64,000 nt of DNA from Stenopsyche tienmushanensis (GCA_008973525.1 WACJ01000125.1:2108001-2172000); one strand, 5' to 3'. Shown: positions 11,030 to 23,338, numbered from the stretch's first letter. Program-made: numbers and translations. The notes: generated by a model not told the origin, from the letters alone.

Positions 11030-12918
11030 CATTGAATATAATTTTAATAGCAAAATTTCATCAGTGAGAAAAATATTTGTATAAAATGTATTTAGATATC
11101 TTTCATGAATGTCCATTTTTAAAATAAAAAATAAATTCTTTATAAAAAGATTTTATATATTTTTTTCCATCCAAGGCTCTAAGCTGTCGACATTTTATAG
11201 AGTCTTGATAAAATGACTATATGAAGGGTTTAATTTTTGCTTGCATTATCCAAAGCGATACAGCTGGAGTCCAGTATCGACCGTTGCACGGTGCGCCAAA
11301 GATATAATCCATCAATGGATCAATATTTATCATTTTATGCACAAATTAAATAGTTAAAATTTATTTTAAATACTTAATTTAAGATTGACGAGCTCTGGCT
11401 TAGCTTCGAGCAGTCCGGTCGCTCTTGAACAGCCTCTGTGACACCTCACAGCCCGACAACCACGAACGTAAGCTCTGGGCCAATAACTCAATTAACCGGA
11501 AATGATATATTGACCAACACCCAAGCGCCACTGGCCCGGGTCACTCGATTATTGTACCCTTAAAACTAATTCAATTAATACAGTCAACACTTGGAGCGAT
11601 TACCCCACCATCCCCTGCTTATAGAGATCAATTATGTTATGGAACATATCCGCAAAGTGCAACTGGTATTTCTAAATTTTTTACAACAAGTTTGCAAAAC
11701 AAATGTGTGTGAACATACAGAATCGCCGCTCGGAATCCACATGGAACGCAATAAGAGGTGGCTACTCTTTCAGAAAATCTAATTATTCTACAAAAGTGAC
11801 TTTGCCGAGAAAGTCTTCACTATCTGTGGCGGGAGGCAATCCTCTTTATCTTGTGAATTATTTAATGGGAACAAAACTCAGTTAGGAGACCGCATTGTTA
11901 GATACCTGCACTTCTTTGCAAACTTGAGAAATCCATTCTGTTGCAAGTGAGTGCTGCAATGTTGCTTTGATATTGTTTTTCTCGTGGAAAAATATTTCCA
12001 TTGAATTGCTTTAATCAAAATCTATTAAAAATAATATATTTTTAGGACAGAGCCAATGAATGGTGCTAATTAAATAAATATATAAATTTTACTACTAAAA
12101 TACAATTTCTATATGAATCAACGATCTTCAACTATTACAAAAATGATTTTATATATAAAACTGGAGTTCATGGATCTGAACTACATCAAAACACTCAATA
12201 AATGAAAATTTCTCAGAACACAATGAAAACTTCGCTTCAATGCTCTAACGATACATTGGAACAAATTAGATTAAACAACGTGTGATTTCTCAAGCAAAAA
12301 TAAAGTTTCTTGAAATCGAGATAGATTTATATGACAGACAATAAAGACATGTTCATTATGAATGCACAACACTTTTGAATCAAATATGCTCCATTGAAGC
12401 ATCCTCGTTGATCATCCAATTACATAGGATAATTTAAATTACTGCGAACATGTTACATTCATAAAATTATATTAGCAATGAATATTTGCTTAAAGTTTTG
12501 ATCAAAGCAAAAATCTGCAAGTTTTAAATATATTTCATCCGCAAATCCTTTTTATTTAACACGAGGCTGAATATGACCAGAGGTTAAATCGTATTATATT
12601 CAATTGGAGTTAAAAAATATACCTTGTCATTCAGTTTTTCAAAATGAAATAAACAATGTTATTTCCTTCGCCTGAAATTATATTTTTTGAGTGACCAATT
12701 TAATTAAAAAGAGCTGCTACTATACTATCGAGTTTTTTGTTCATCAAACGTTCCCACGTAAACAAAACGACAAATAAAATTTCATTTTGAGCAAATAGAA
12801 AATCCCTTTCTATTTGGCATGAGGCAAATATGTTAATTTAAAAACCGATCGCTCCATGGGTTATTTTATGTTAATCGAATATTATCCTATGATAATTTTC
12901 TACAATTTTCATCTGTAT
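11030..12918. other. AT-rich DNA, nothing recognised
   Basis: No supported gene. The part around 11390-11560 is more GC-rich and non-repetitive within the window, but carries no readable signal. Confidence 0.3.
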
Positions 12919-13039
12919 ACAGGGTGTTTTGCATATGGACCAACATTTTTTTCTGGGGTTAAGGGGGCTTTTTGCTACATTGCACACATAGGCTCTATCA
13001 TAGTCACCAGACCTGACACCATTGGATTTATTTTTGTCT
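12919..13039 (+). repeat. D element, left part (split by R1-like insertion)
   Basis: Starts ACAGGGTGTTTTGCATATGG and runs into CCAGACCTGACACCATTGGA, the DDE fragment. It is interrupted after GGATTTATTTTTGTCT at 13024-13039. The rest of the element resumes at 13953 with GGATTTCTTTGTCT. Confidence 0.6.
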
Positions 13040-13952
13040 TTTTGTTTGTTTGCAAAAGGGAGATCTTTAAAAGACACCACCATTCTGGTGGTAGTGTGGG
13101 ATTTTTACCCACTAAGCCCCCATCCTCTTCGGCTGCCACCTGGTTACTAATTAAGTATTGCACAAGAGTGGCAGCGATGTATCTCTCACGGGCTCTCCAT
13201 TTGTCTCTTTCTGGTGGTCATTCTACTGCTAAAGTTCGTCGTCTTGGACGTTCAGCATCATCCTTCTGCCGCATAGCGTACATCGTGTATTTGCACCACG
13301 CATTCTATGCCCTAGAATCCGTTAACATTGAAGGTACCATCTTGCTAGGGGAGAGTGATTTAATTCCTAGCTCCTCCCGTAGGATGTCCCTTTTGGTGCT
13401 CCATGCTGGGCAGATAAATGTCGTGTGTGCTTTCTGGCTACTCAGGTTCTCAGGTTCGGTATTAACTCGTGCGTCCACCGACCTTTAGCATAGTTGTCCC
13501 ATCGAGACTGCCACGTCGCCATGCTGCTTTGCTTACCTTTCTGTATTTCCTGTCTCTTGTAAGAGAGTAGGTCAATTGGCAGTATGGCAGTCAGTGCCAA
13601 GACGGCGTCTTTCGACACTGTGCAATATGTAGCAGCCTTTCTGTTTGCACTCCTTCTTTGGACTTTGGCCGTGTTGAGCCTGGCCCTTTCAATTTGTAGT
13701 ATCTCGGCCCATATTGGCATCCCATACATCAGTACCGAGTGCAATACCTCAGTGTAGAGTCACCTTTTGTTTGTTTTTGGGCCACCAATGTTGGGTATCT
13801 ATCTGGCCAGATTCTTCGCGATGCTGGCCACCTTCGCTGCCGCCTTCTCCGAGTGGGTGACGAATCGGAGCTTGTCATTTATCTTCACCCCCAAATACCG
13901 AATGGATCTTAAGTTTTAATCTCGCAACCTCCGATCCTCAGGGGTGGGGGCG
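13040..13952 (-). pseudogene. R1-clade non-LTR retrotransposon fragment (RT C-terminal region), nested in D
   Basis: On the minus strand the reading is SIRYLGVKINDKLRF, HSEKAAAKVASIAKNLAR, IPNIGGPK, then LYTEVLHSVLMYGMPIW, IERARLNTAKVQRRSA, TVSKDAVLALTAILPIDLL and WQSRWDNYAKGRWTHELIPN. These are the thumb and post-RT region of R1/Jockey-type ORF2 proteins. At least two in-frame stops (after NLAR and after TNKR) and a later frameshift show it is dead. The continuous open part is 13442-13744. The 5' end is truncated. The low-coordinate end has an AAAC-type tail when read on the minus strand (CAAACAAACAAAAAG), as expected for a 3' end made by target-primed reverse transcription. Imperfect direct repeats of about 14-16 bp (13024-13039 and 13953-13966) look like its target duplication. 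Confidence 0.65.
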
Positions 13953-14165
13953 GGATTTCTTTGTCTAGAGACGTGCCTTATTCCGTAGCTCGCACAGTCT
14001 ACAGACATGACACTACTGAATTTCCTTGCATAAAAAATATGTTCTGTAAACTAAATTCAAAATAGTTGCTAGTTTTCTATTAAGAGAATTTAATATTTTT
14101 TTTTGACTTTGGAAGCTCAGAACTAAATTTTCTTAAACCGATTGCATAAAATAATTATTTATTTG
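13953..14165 (+). repeat. D element, right part
   Basis: Resumes GGATTTCTTTGTCTAGAGAC, then the second half of the tandem DDE fragment (CTTATTCCGTAGCTCGCACA). It continues with GGAAGCTCAGAACTAAATTT, which matches D4 around 20910. The right terminus is not recognised. Confidence 0.5.
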
Positions 14166-15499
14166 GACTCTAACATAGCAAACGACCCCCTTATTTATTA
14201 TTTTTTATTTAGTATACCATAACGAGGCAATTAAAATTCATATATAAAGTAAAATACATAGTAAAATAAGGGTAATTCTTTACTCTCCTCCCTCGTCAGA
14301 TTGCTAATATTTTGCATAATTATACTTAAATATATCCATGATTGTTTTTTCATTGGAGATGAAACCCAATATATCATTACACAAATGGAGCTAATTATGA
14401 AATCATTCAAATTTCATTAGTGTGGCTAACGGTTTTGGTCTAGTTCTAAACATATCCTCGAGTTGGAGCGTTCCGGAAGAAGACATGGGACAAACTTGAA
14501 AATGCGGTCGATGGGTATCAGGGGCGAATTAATGCTAAAATGAGAGGCGCTCTCAGTTTCAAAATTACATTAAATGACGTTCAGGCCACATTTACTTGGA
14601 ACAACAGTGTAAATCCTCGCAGCCGTGAGGATTACGCGAACAATAAATAATAATCCGCAGATTTATGTGACATATTTATCATGGGACGTTGGCATACTAA
14701 CCATATACAATTCGAAACTCATAATTTCCAAAATTCACACGCCATTAAATTTCAGCAAGCATTTTCGAGGCTATTTTGAATCTATTTGGAGCTTAGACAA
14801 TTTCCCTTGGAAACCGCTTCACTGCCATCCCAGAGATTTCATTTCTCAAACTGTGTTAATCGGCATCTGAATAAATCATTGTTTGATTCAAGAATAGAGA
14901 TGCTCAAACGTAATTTCAATTTGGCCATTTGCATTTTCTAATATTAACCCACGTCGTTCGAATTGATTTTGTGAGATATTTACAAAATATTTTTCTTGCA
15001 ATTCATCAATCATCCATAAATAATGATTGATTTTAGCCTTCAAAGTGCGTGAAATACACCATTTATAAGACACCACTTGTCATGTGTTTACACTTAATTA
15101 GTGTATAGATCAATGAATGCATTAGGTCCTCCCGAAAGAAATCCATTATTTCCGCAACATCTCGTTCAAGTTCAATTTGTATGCACGTATACGGTTAAGG
15201 AAATCTTATTGTATAAAAAAAGGTTGTATGGTTCGTCAACTTTATCATGAGTTTTATCGTTTATTATGAGTTTTTATTATTAATGTTATACATAACTTTA
15301 ATGATGAAACCCGAAATCAACGAAGAACACATTCGATTATATATACTGTTTTTGTATTGATGAAATTTCTAGACCAATCATAACGATAAACATATGATAA
15401 TTTTGGTTTAGATGCTTTAAATAGTGCAATAGAAAATTACAAATTGCTAATATTATGCATTGCTTTTTTTCCATTTGTTAACAAAAAGAAAAAAAATAA
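14166..15499. other. AT-rich DNA, nothing recognised
   Basis: No supported gene or repeat. Short open frames at 14625-14870 and on the minus strand at 14888-15076 have no recognisable features and are probably chance. Confidence 0.3.
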
Positions 15500-15605
15500 G
15501 CTGGATTTGTGTAATATGCCACGCATGGAGAGAGTAGAAATGATTCTCACTCTCTTTCCTCTTATCTGCCGTTGTGACGTTCAAGTCAATTTGCTTTAGT
15601 ACACC
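15500..15605 (+). repeat. S-family fragment
   Basis: GCTGGATTTGTGTAATATGC followed by AGAGAGTAGAAATGATTCTC and ACTCTCTTTCC resembles the S repeat (TTTGTGTAATATAT leader and the CTCTCTTTCC block). AGAGAGT and ACTCTCT form a 7-bp inverted pair. The tRNA-like part is missing. Confidence 0.35.
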
Positions 15606-15743
15606 TATAGAAGTTTTATTTTAAAAAAATAGATTTCTTTCGGGATAACCTAATATTTCATATAAAGTTGATGCTTTTCAAGGATGAGTACATGCGTAAT
15701 AATATTCATTACTTGCAAAACGATTCAATAAATTATCACAATA

Positions 15744-15790
15744 TTAGGGGGACCGAAAAGTAATCAATTTTTTTTCAATGAGCTTTATTA
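15744..15790 (+). mobile_element. mariner-like terminus
   Basis: TTAGGGGGACCGAAAAGTAA preceded by TA resembles mariner terminal repeats (TTAGG...AAAGTAATG..TTTTTT). No matching opposite end was found within 1.5 kb and no transposase fragment follows. Confidence 0.3.
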
Positions 15791-16164
15791 TGACGTTAAA
15801 TTTATGATTGAAAAAAAACTTTTTTCGCTTGTTCATGCTGTTTTTGTTAGATCGAGGAATGTAGGCGAACGAAGCACTGAAAGAAGTTACCGATACTTAG
15901 GGGAATATTCTAAAACTAAAGAAGTGTCATCCTCAGTTTAAAAATGAAAATAGACAGTAAAAAATCATCTAAGTCGCACAGGAAAGTTGTACAAATAAGG
16001 AATTTGAGCCCCCCTTGAAATGTCACAGACGGCGCTCGATCTTCAGCGAAAAATAACACTGTTGGAGAAGTAATAACGCATTTGGATAAGACTTTTTCAA
16101 AAAGGGAATTGAATCTCGGTTCCCTTGATATTCCATATCTAATTGCTTTCGATAGAACAATTTA
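15791..16164. other. No feature recognised
   Basis: May be the body of the element whose end is at 15744. No motif could be read. Confidence 0.25.
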
Positions 16165-16684
16165 TACACTCAAATCTTTTTTTGTGCGACTTTTTTCTGT
16201 GTGATTTCGAAGTTATGCGGTTTTTTTAAAGCATTTTTTATTTCATAAAGATAACGTATCGAGATTGGAAAGAGAAAATCTACACAGAATAATGATGACA
16301 TTGACACTGGGTATACTATTTCTTCCGAATAAGAGAGCGATTTTGAGTTATATCGAAAATCGCAACGAAAATTATCATATAGCGATGATAGTTTGTAATT
16401 AAAATAATTAGTATTTCTCTAGTGGACATCTTTAAAGTTTTACCAATGATGCAAGACGTCCTTTAAATGTTACCAATAATGTTATTTTTTAATTGCCTTA
16501 TTGTTTTCCTGATTTTTTATTAACTTTTTTTATGCGATTTTGGATACATTTTATATAGCTGTTTCAAAGTTATGCGATTTTTAAAATTCATGGAACTCAT
16601 CTTCACTTTTTCTATATAAGTCATAGCTTTTTCTGTGCGATTTTCTGCAGAACGTATCTACCGCACAAAAAAAAATTAAGTGTA
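16165..16684. mobile_element. T-family MITE, copy B
   Basis: A 520-bp element. Its left end TACACTCAAATCTTTTTTTG then TGCG is matched at the right end, in reverse complement, by TACACTTAATTTTTTTTTGT then GCGG. Both ends are flanked by TA (16163-16164 and 16685-16686), consistent with Tc1/mariner-type insertion. CGAAGTTATGCGG-type motifs lie near both ends. No coding sequence. Copy A is at 10160-11029 in the opposite orientation. Confidence 0.6.
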
Positions 16685-16686
16685 TA

Positions 16687-17884
16687 TGGATTTTAATACT
16701 TTTTTTTTAAATAAACTCATCAAAACGTGTAGTCATAGTACCAACAGCCCGGCATCTTAACAGACATGATACTGCTCAAATTTTGAATAGATCAAAAATG
16801 TATATACTACATATTACAGAATGTATGCACATGAAGTGGACTGTATTATTTTGTAGGAAACTAAACAGTTTTAGAAGTTTGTGCAGAGTTTGGTAGACGT
16901 TGGTGTCAAAACAAGCGTGCGCGGATAAAACAAGACGTCCGGTTCCTCTCTCCGGTGGCGGCCGGAAACGAAGCCATTTAACTCCTCTACCTTCAGAGCT
17001 TCACATCCTCGCTAAAGCTGTGAGCCTTCTTTGTTAGTATCTACTGCTTTTGTCATATGCGAACTCATCAACACCATAACGCCTTCCTACACTCCCATTA
17101 TATCGATATATGCTCTGCTTTAATTTCGAGGGATGAAATCCACCCGCGATTGCATTGTTTGCACCCAGGACTAAACATCCCCAAAATAACTTTTTCGATT
17201 CTCTTTAATGAAATAGTCAATATTATCGGCTATTATGGTTCAAACTTAATTCTATCAATAATGCCATATAATTTCTTAAAAATATATTGCCTTCATTCAT
17301 ATTTTTTTTGTATCGAGTATTAAAAACCTTCCCTTAAACGAATATCTTCAATAATTTCATCAATATGCATTTGGGAGAATAAATAAAAATATATTTATAT
17401 ATACGAAAACAACCCCAAACGACATTAACTCCTCATATTGGATTCAACTGAAAATTTTCAAACACAGGACGACTCCATATCAGCAGAGCCTTACGAAAAT
17501 TGGATTTACCCTTACATGAATTTAGTGCGAGTCCAACTGTCAGGAGCGCCATGATAAATGAACAGTGCATGGGAAATACGATTTAAGTCATCACTGAGAA
17601 CATTTGAGGAACGACCATTTAGCTTAGTGGGAAAATGGAACATATGGCTTTCCAATGCAATTTAAATTTTATTTAAAGTCGGAATGTGGAAAACTTGGCC
17701 ACGAAAATCTCATTGCAATCATTTTTGACAAATATTACTATCGTCAATCTTTTCTAGTTATTCCTCTCATATTCATTTGTTAACACACTCCTATCGGGTT
17801 ACACATATGTGCGTATTTCGGGTACTATCAGTAGACGCGGGAGATGCATCTGTGCATGCATCATAAATACGCCCCGCGTGTTAA
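16687..17884. other. No gene recognised
   Basis: Mostly AT-rich. The stretch 16920-17020 is more GC-rich. An 88-codon frame at 17057-17323 has no recognisable motif and is not supported as a gene. Confidence 0.3.
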
Positions 17885-18300
17885 CCTTTTGAGGAGTGAG
17901 CAAATTTAAAATTGATGAAGTCGTAGATGCCATAATCGCTTTACACCGATTACTTTCTGTCAGCTCCTATTAGCGTAAGACAATCTTCAATTTGATGCAG
18001 AGTCAATTGTAAATAAACACTGTTGATAGCATACAAGCCACTTCCTTTCGTTACATAAACTTGCTTTAGAAGGTAATGATAATCGGACAAAGACTCATTC
18101 AACAAGCAGCAACGAACAGGAAGCAATTAAATAAATAAATACTGTCGATAGCACACAATATTCGGCCATTTCTATGTAAACAAATAACAAACTTGAAATC
18201 GAAATCATTATTAGTCGATATATTTGGGCTAACGTATAGGCTAAGTACAGGGGGGGTCCCAGGCCCTGGGATAGTACTCCTTTAGGGGTTAATAGACAAA
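17885..18300 (+). repeat. B-family repeat, copy B1
   Basis: Shares with B2 and B3 the blocks GAGCAAATTTAAAATTGATG, AATAAACACTGTTGATAGCA, CTTTAGAAGGTAATGATAAT, ACAAAGACTCATTCAACA, CACACAATATTCGG and CTTGAAATCGAAATCATTAT. It ends near ATAGTACTCCTTTAGGGGTT, also seen at the right end of B2. TCCCAGG and CCTGGGA at 18257-18271 form a perfect inverted pair with a 1-nt spacer. Non-coding. Confidence 0.55.
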
Positions 18301-20470
18301 AAAATCATGCTTGGATAAAGATAATATTATCAGCTAATGGCTTTATATTAGACACAATTAGTCAAGCTTTATATATTTTTTAAAAATGAAGCATTGATTA
18401 AATCGTTTTTATATTAGGATGATGCAGAAGTTTTTAGCTTCTTGTTGTCGTTGAGTTTTGCATCAATGATTGAAAATTGAACACGATATCAAACCAAATA
18501 CGTTTTTGTAACGTGTAATATAATAGAAATTGATATACTACAATAATTTAGAAAAAAGAGGAAAAGCTGTAGACAATAAGAGCTAATTTTTGCGTTTGAC
18601 CATTTAAAAGTCATTTACTTTAAGCTATTGAAATCATATCATGAAATCAGATTAAAAAATTCAAGGAAATTAGTTATATTCTGAACATAATGGACTTAAA
18701 ATCATATTTTTATATAACAACACTAAGCCAGATACCTCTGTTAAATTATATCGTTACAAATTTGTAAACGTATTGCTGATCAATGAAGTCTATTCTAAAG
18801 TCTAAATAATGTATTTTTTGTACATCATTTATTATTTACGTTGATGTTAAATTTAAAAATATATTTAAATGCACAAAATTTCGTCGACATACCGAAGCTG
18901 GAGGGTTGAAAAGAGTCGACGGAAGAAGTAAAGTCTCCTCCGTTCGGTACGTCATTTGTTCCACAAACCTGTAGCTATATTTTGGTTTGTGAAGACTGAG
19001 ATTCACACTTGCAGTCTAAAGTTGGTCTTTATACACAAATGCACATCTATACGTATCATTCTGAGGAATAATTAAATATAATATTCCCAGGAATAAAAGT
19101 GTTATAATATTATATGTAAATTAATTGAGGATGAATGATGTTGTTTAAGAAATGCCTAAGTTTATTTATTACAGCTTTTTTAAGACATTAGTTTGTGTAT
19201 GTACATCACAAATGGGTGGGTGGGTCAAAGAATTACGCATTATTTGATTGTGTAAATATATTACTGAATAGATTTTTTTTAAAGGAAAATTTGTGTGTGT
19301 TTAATAGCTTTAAAAAGTGTCGAATTTCGATATCGCTCAAAGTGATCAGCGCCCTCGTTTAATTAAAAGCAACCCTTCCACCTCAACAATAATTTGTACA
19401 ATGCTACAAATTATAGATTTGAATTTTAATAATTCATAAAGGTCGAAACCTTCAAGCAGATAATCGTTATTAGAAAGGCGTGATAAATATTTGTCGGAAG
19501 TGATTTTCATGTTTCACCGGTTGTGCTCATTCTTTTCACAACGTAACGCCATTACAGTGTCTAGTCGCAACAATTTCAGATATTATCTCCACACACTTAC
19601 CGGTCAATGGTATGTTTCTTCAAAACACATTAACAACCATTAAAGAAGCCATAACTATCGGTGTTAGAAGCCACCCGATCGTAAGATAGTCGACTGACAA
19701 TCGTTCTGCTGGGGGGTGACTTAAAAGCAACCAACGCTCACTTTGAAATGTTGATCTATAATTCAGAGCCAAATCAATCGGGAAAATTTAATGTATAGCG
19801 GAATAATGTACTATTCCATGGAAATTTGTTATTATTGGAATTTCGACTGAAACATCTATGTATAAAATCATTTCGAAGTACCATTAGCGCTTCATATAAA
19901 TTATTTAATTGATACAAATAATATTCATAAATTATGTTTACTATCATTAAAATTCAATCAATGTACACAATTTTAAAAAACCAATATATCAAATTGCCGT
20001 CACATATTGTAAATAGATTTTTCAGACAGACAGACATACACAAAGAACTTTTGACCGTGCATGATAAAGCCTCTGCCAAACAAATGCCGTCGCAGACATG
20101 AATGTGACATTGTTTATAGGAATCCTATGGGACATACTAACATCAATCACGATACAACCTGAAAGCAAACCTGGAACGTTTTGATCCTACACGTGCTATT
20201 AAATTTAGACTGGATAAATTAAACACTTATGACTTTGCGCATAGATAAAACATCCGGACTGTGCGAGAACGTGATATTTTCAGATGAGGATTAGTGCAAA
20301 TTCTTTATAATAAATGTTATATTTAATTAAAATTATACGAAATTAATATTAAAAATTATTTTTTTATCATATAGAACAAAATTTAAAAGTCCTAATACAA
20401 CACGACTTTTATCCGACTATTTTGAAGCTATTGAATGTAGTCCATGGTAGAATATTTAAGTTTAGCTTTT
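18301..20470. other. No gene recognised
   Basis: AT-rich with some mixed patches (18880-19030, 19490-19760, 20020-20290). No supported coding region or repeat. Confidence 0.3.
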
Positions 20471-20955
20471 GGCGGCCCTATTCCGTGACTCGTACGGTCT
20501 TCAGACCTGACACCACTGGATTTCTTTGTCCGGGGACGTGCCCTATTCCGTGGCTCGCGCGGTCTCCAGACTTGACACTACTGATTTTTTCCCCCTGAAA
20601 ATACTATTTCAAATACAGTTTAAATAAAGAAAAGGTACATATGAAGCAAAGATGACCAATTTGAACAAATTTTATAAATAAATTTAATAAAAAAATCATA
20701 AGCATAAAAAGTATGTTCTTAATCCTGACTCTGGCAAACTTCAAGTTTGAAGATATATTGAATGATTTGTGTTATATGTAGCATATCGTTGGAAAGGGTA
20801 TAATCTAAATATTTTTTCGAAACTAAACTAAGTACAAAATAGTTGTCAGTTTTTTTAAGGAATTTAGAGTTTGGCATTTCTAATTCGCTTGCACATTTTA
20901 TGTGGAAGCTCAGAAATAATTTTCTTTAAACCAATTATATAAAACAATCATTCTG
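20471..20955 (+). repeat. D-family copy D4 (internal part)
   Basis: Carries two tandem units of the DDE fragment (GGCCCTATTCCGTGACTCGT... and CCCTATTCCGTGGCTCGCGC...), 65 bp apart. It then has GAACAAATTTTATAAATAAA as in D2, and a further internal region (ATCGTTGGAAAGGGTATAAT and GGAAGCTCAGAAATAATTTT) shared with D7 and D3. Both termini are missing. Confidence 0.5.
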
Positions 20956-20984
20956 TGCAAAGTTATGATGCTTAATTATATTCA

Positions 20985-21540
20985 CTTTGTAAACGAAAAC
21001 TATTAGCTAAAAGATGAAGCTATGTTTGTGTAATATATAATTAAATAGGCGCGCTATTGGTCTAGTGGTTACTTTATGCTACGCGAGCTATCCCCATGCA
21101 ATAGCGCTGTTAATCTGAGCAGATTTAATTCTCCAGTTTAGCAGAGACATCTTCCGTCTCTCTTCGTGTGCAATGTGCTATTTTAACAGCGCCATATTCT
21201 GTGGCGCTGCGGGGACATTGCATCTGCAATTGCCGATCGCTTCTTGCGCGTATACCGTTGCTGGTTGAGTGGTGACGTGCAAGAGGCGGAAGTCGAGAAG
21301 TCGGTGGTTGACCTTGGTTGCGGGAGGACGTCCTTTCCGCAGCCAAATCCATCTCACTCGTGCCGAATAAAAATTTACATCGTGAAGATTTTTTTCGTTC
21401 GACGTCCGTCCACCCCCATCCATCCGACGAGCACGAGGGGGCGGAGAGCCACCCAGGGATTCTGCCCTTGAGACTACGTATAAATACCCACATAGTAAAA
21501 GCAGCGGTGTGCATGCGCTTCCTCTTTTCATATCTTCTAT
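20985..21540 (+). repeat. S-family copy S1, interrupted by L3
   Basis: Leader GCTATGTTTGTGTAATATAT, then GGCGCGCTATTGGTCTAGTGGTTACTTTATGCTACG at 21049-21083. The TGGTCTAGTGGTTA part has the form of an RNA polymerase III A box from a tRNA. The repeat resumes after the L insertion with CTACGTATAAATACCCACAT and AGTAAAAGCAGCG. No convincing B box was found, so a tRNA-derived SINE origin is only suggested. Confidence 0.45.
21084..21473 (+). repeat. L-family copy L3, nested in S1
   Basis: Includes AATAGCGCTGTTAATCTGAG, CTTCTTGCGCGTATACCGTT, GCGGGAGGACGTCCTTTCCG and an AATAAA at about 21367. CTACG occurs on both sides (21079-21083 and 21474-21478) and may be the target duplication. The family-typical TG...CA ends are degraded or overlap that repeat, so the exact edges are uncertain. 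Open frames on both strands across it are by-products. Confidence 0.55.
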
Positions 21541-23024
21541 AGTCGGTAAAACGAAAATGTTTCAATTTTTGTGACATTTAGATCAATTTAGCTTAGTTTT
21601 AAAAATTATAAATTTTAAGTTCATAGATTAATTTTCTATTTAATTCAAATAGCCTTATCATAATTTTAATATATGAAAAAACGCAATGGGAAATCTCATA
21701 TCAAATCAATCCATCGAAAATGCCTACATTCGATAACATTAAGACGATGCTTATGAAATATACCAATTATCACCTGACAATGGTTAAAATTTGTAATTCA
21801 TTCCTCATTTAAAATATTCTCATTGTGTCTCTACGGGCATTAAGATTTCATCTGGGTATGCTTCCTTCAAAAGCTCATTGTATAAGTGTCGCCAATGCTT
21901 TATTATGCATTCAAGTATTTGGTTAGCACAGAATGCATGTTATCAAGGATCAAATGACACGATTTTCATTAAGCTTCCACTTTATAAGATGCCAGATTAA
22001 TCTCCATCTCAGACGACGAAGGTCTAGACTCCGACTATCCATTATCAAATTGCTCGTCAAGCCATGAACATGGAGTGTGGCTCGTAAACAGTTTACTGCG
22101 GCCACTGAGATAAACTTCATAAGTGAAAATCTCGATGGTATATCAGAAGGCGCTTAACTTGCAAAGATGCTGTATTAATGGAAAGACTTAGTGGATCGTT
22201 TCATCCGTCTTTTTATTCGCTCCACTCTTCGGGCAATCCTTTTTTATTGAAAAGGCTTTCGGCTCGTACCTGCTAACTGGATAAAAGTATTTATGTCGGC
22301 TCACACGGCTTTGTCGATTCCATTTAGCGAGCCCGTACCGCGAGTGTTTATTTTCAAATTCATATATATAATTTTTAATTTAATCTTAAGCAATTGTTGT
22401 GTACAAAACCGAGAAGTAAAGTGACAAAATGGCTAGTCGTTAGTGGTGAGTGGGTGCTCCGCTCCTCACAAGCTCGGGAGAATCATTTTTCATGATTTAA
22501 GGAAAACTAGCTACACCATGTTATATTAAATGTTGGAGCTTCACTCTGTGAACGAGCCAGTGGCGTCACTTCGTAGCTTTTTTATTTTCTCTAAAAAGTC
22601 AGCTTATATTAGATACAAATACGATATTGCCGTGACAAAGCTGCACGAAGACAAAATTCATTTAAAAGAATATTGAAAATAAATATCTCCTCTCTGAGAA
22701 CAATGGAACACTATCTCATTGTAAATCTTTCACTTGTACAAAAAAAATCCATTGAAGATCAGAATCCTTTTATATGAACGCCATGAAAAAAGCCAAGAAT
22801 TTTTCTAATCACAACAAACAATATACTAGATTTGTATGTAGCTTATTATCTTTAATTTTTAGTACATATGTGAAATGTGAATGTTTGCAGCGTATTAAAG
22901 CAAACTTAACAATTAGCTACAATGAAGTCTTCTAAATAAATCTATATTATATATTTTTGTTGTAACTATTTTCGCACTCTTTACGCACTGAGCTTGTTTT
23001 TTCCTCCGTTTCATTTTTCACACA
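21541..23024. other. No gene recognised
   Basis: Unique-looking, moderately AT-rich. No supported feature. Confidence 0.3.
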
Positions 23025-23255
23025 ATATAAATTGTTAGCTAAATAATCAAGCTGTGTTTGTGTAATATATAAAAAGTGCTACTGGGTACATGGTGTCACG
23101 CATATACAGTAGAGACAGCAAGGCGCATGCGCATAGCGTGTCTATGTACGTGTATGTGCGACAGAGACGAAAATAATAGAAACTATTTTCCCTCTCATTC
23201 TGGCCAACTGTCGCTTAGATCACTTTTAATCTCGTTGAGCCAAATTTGGCCTACC
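23025..23255 (+). repeat. S-family copy S2
   Basis: CAAGCTGTGTTTGTGTAATA leader, then a degenerate tRNA-like part (GTGCTACTGGGTACATGGTG). It continues with CATATACAGTAGAGACAGCA, GCGCATGCGCATAGCGTGTC and CCCTCTCATTCTGGCCAACT, in the family order. Confidence 0.45.
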
Positions 23256-23338
23256 GCGCTTATATAAGTTTCACTTCAAAATATCTATTATGATTTCCAT
23301 CATATTGAATTCATAAAAAATCATACGCTCGATATTAA

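Noticed and set aside
12856..13488. 210-codon plus-strand open frame, the longest in the window
   Set aside because: It runs through a D end and antisense to the R1-like fragment. The protein has no family features, whereas the opposite strand has clear RT-domain matches.
21125..21577. 150-codon minus-strand open frame and overlapping frames on both strands
   Set aside because: All lie across L3. Similar GC-rich frames appear in each L copy and none is conserved between copies as protein.
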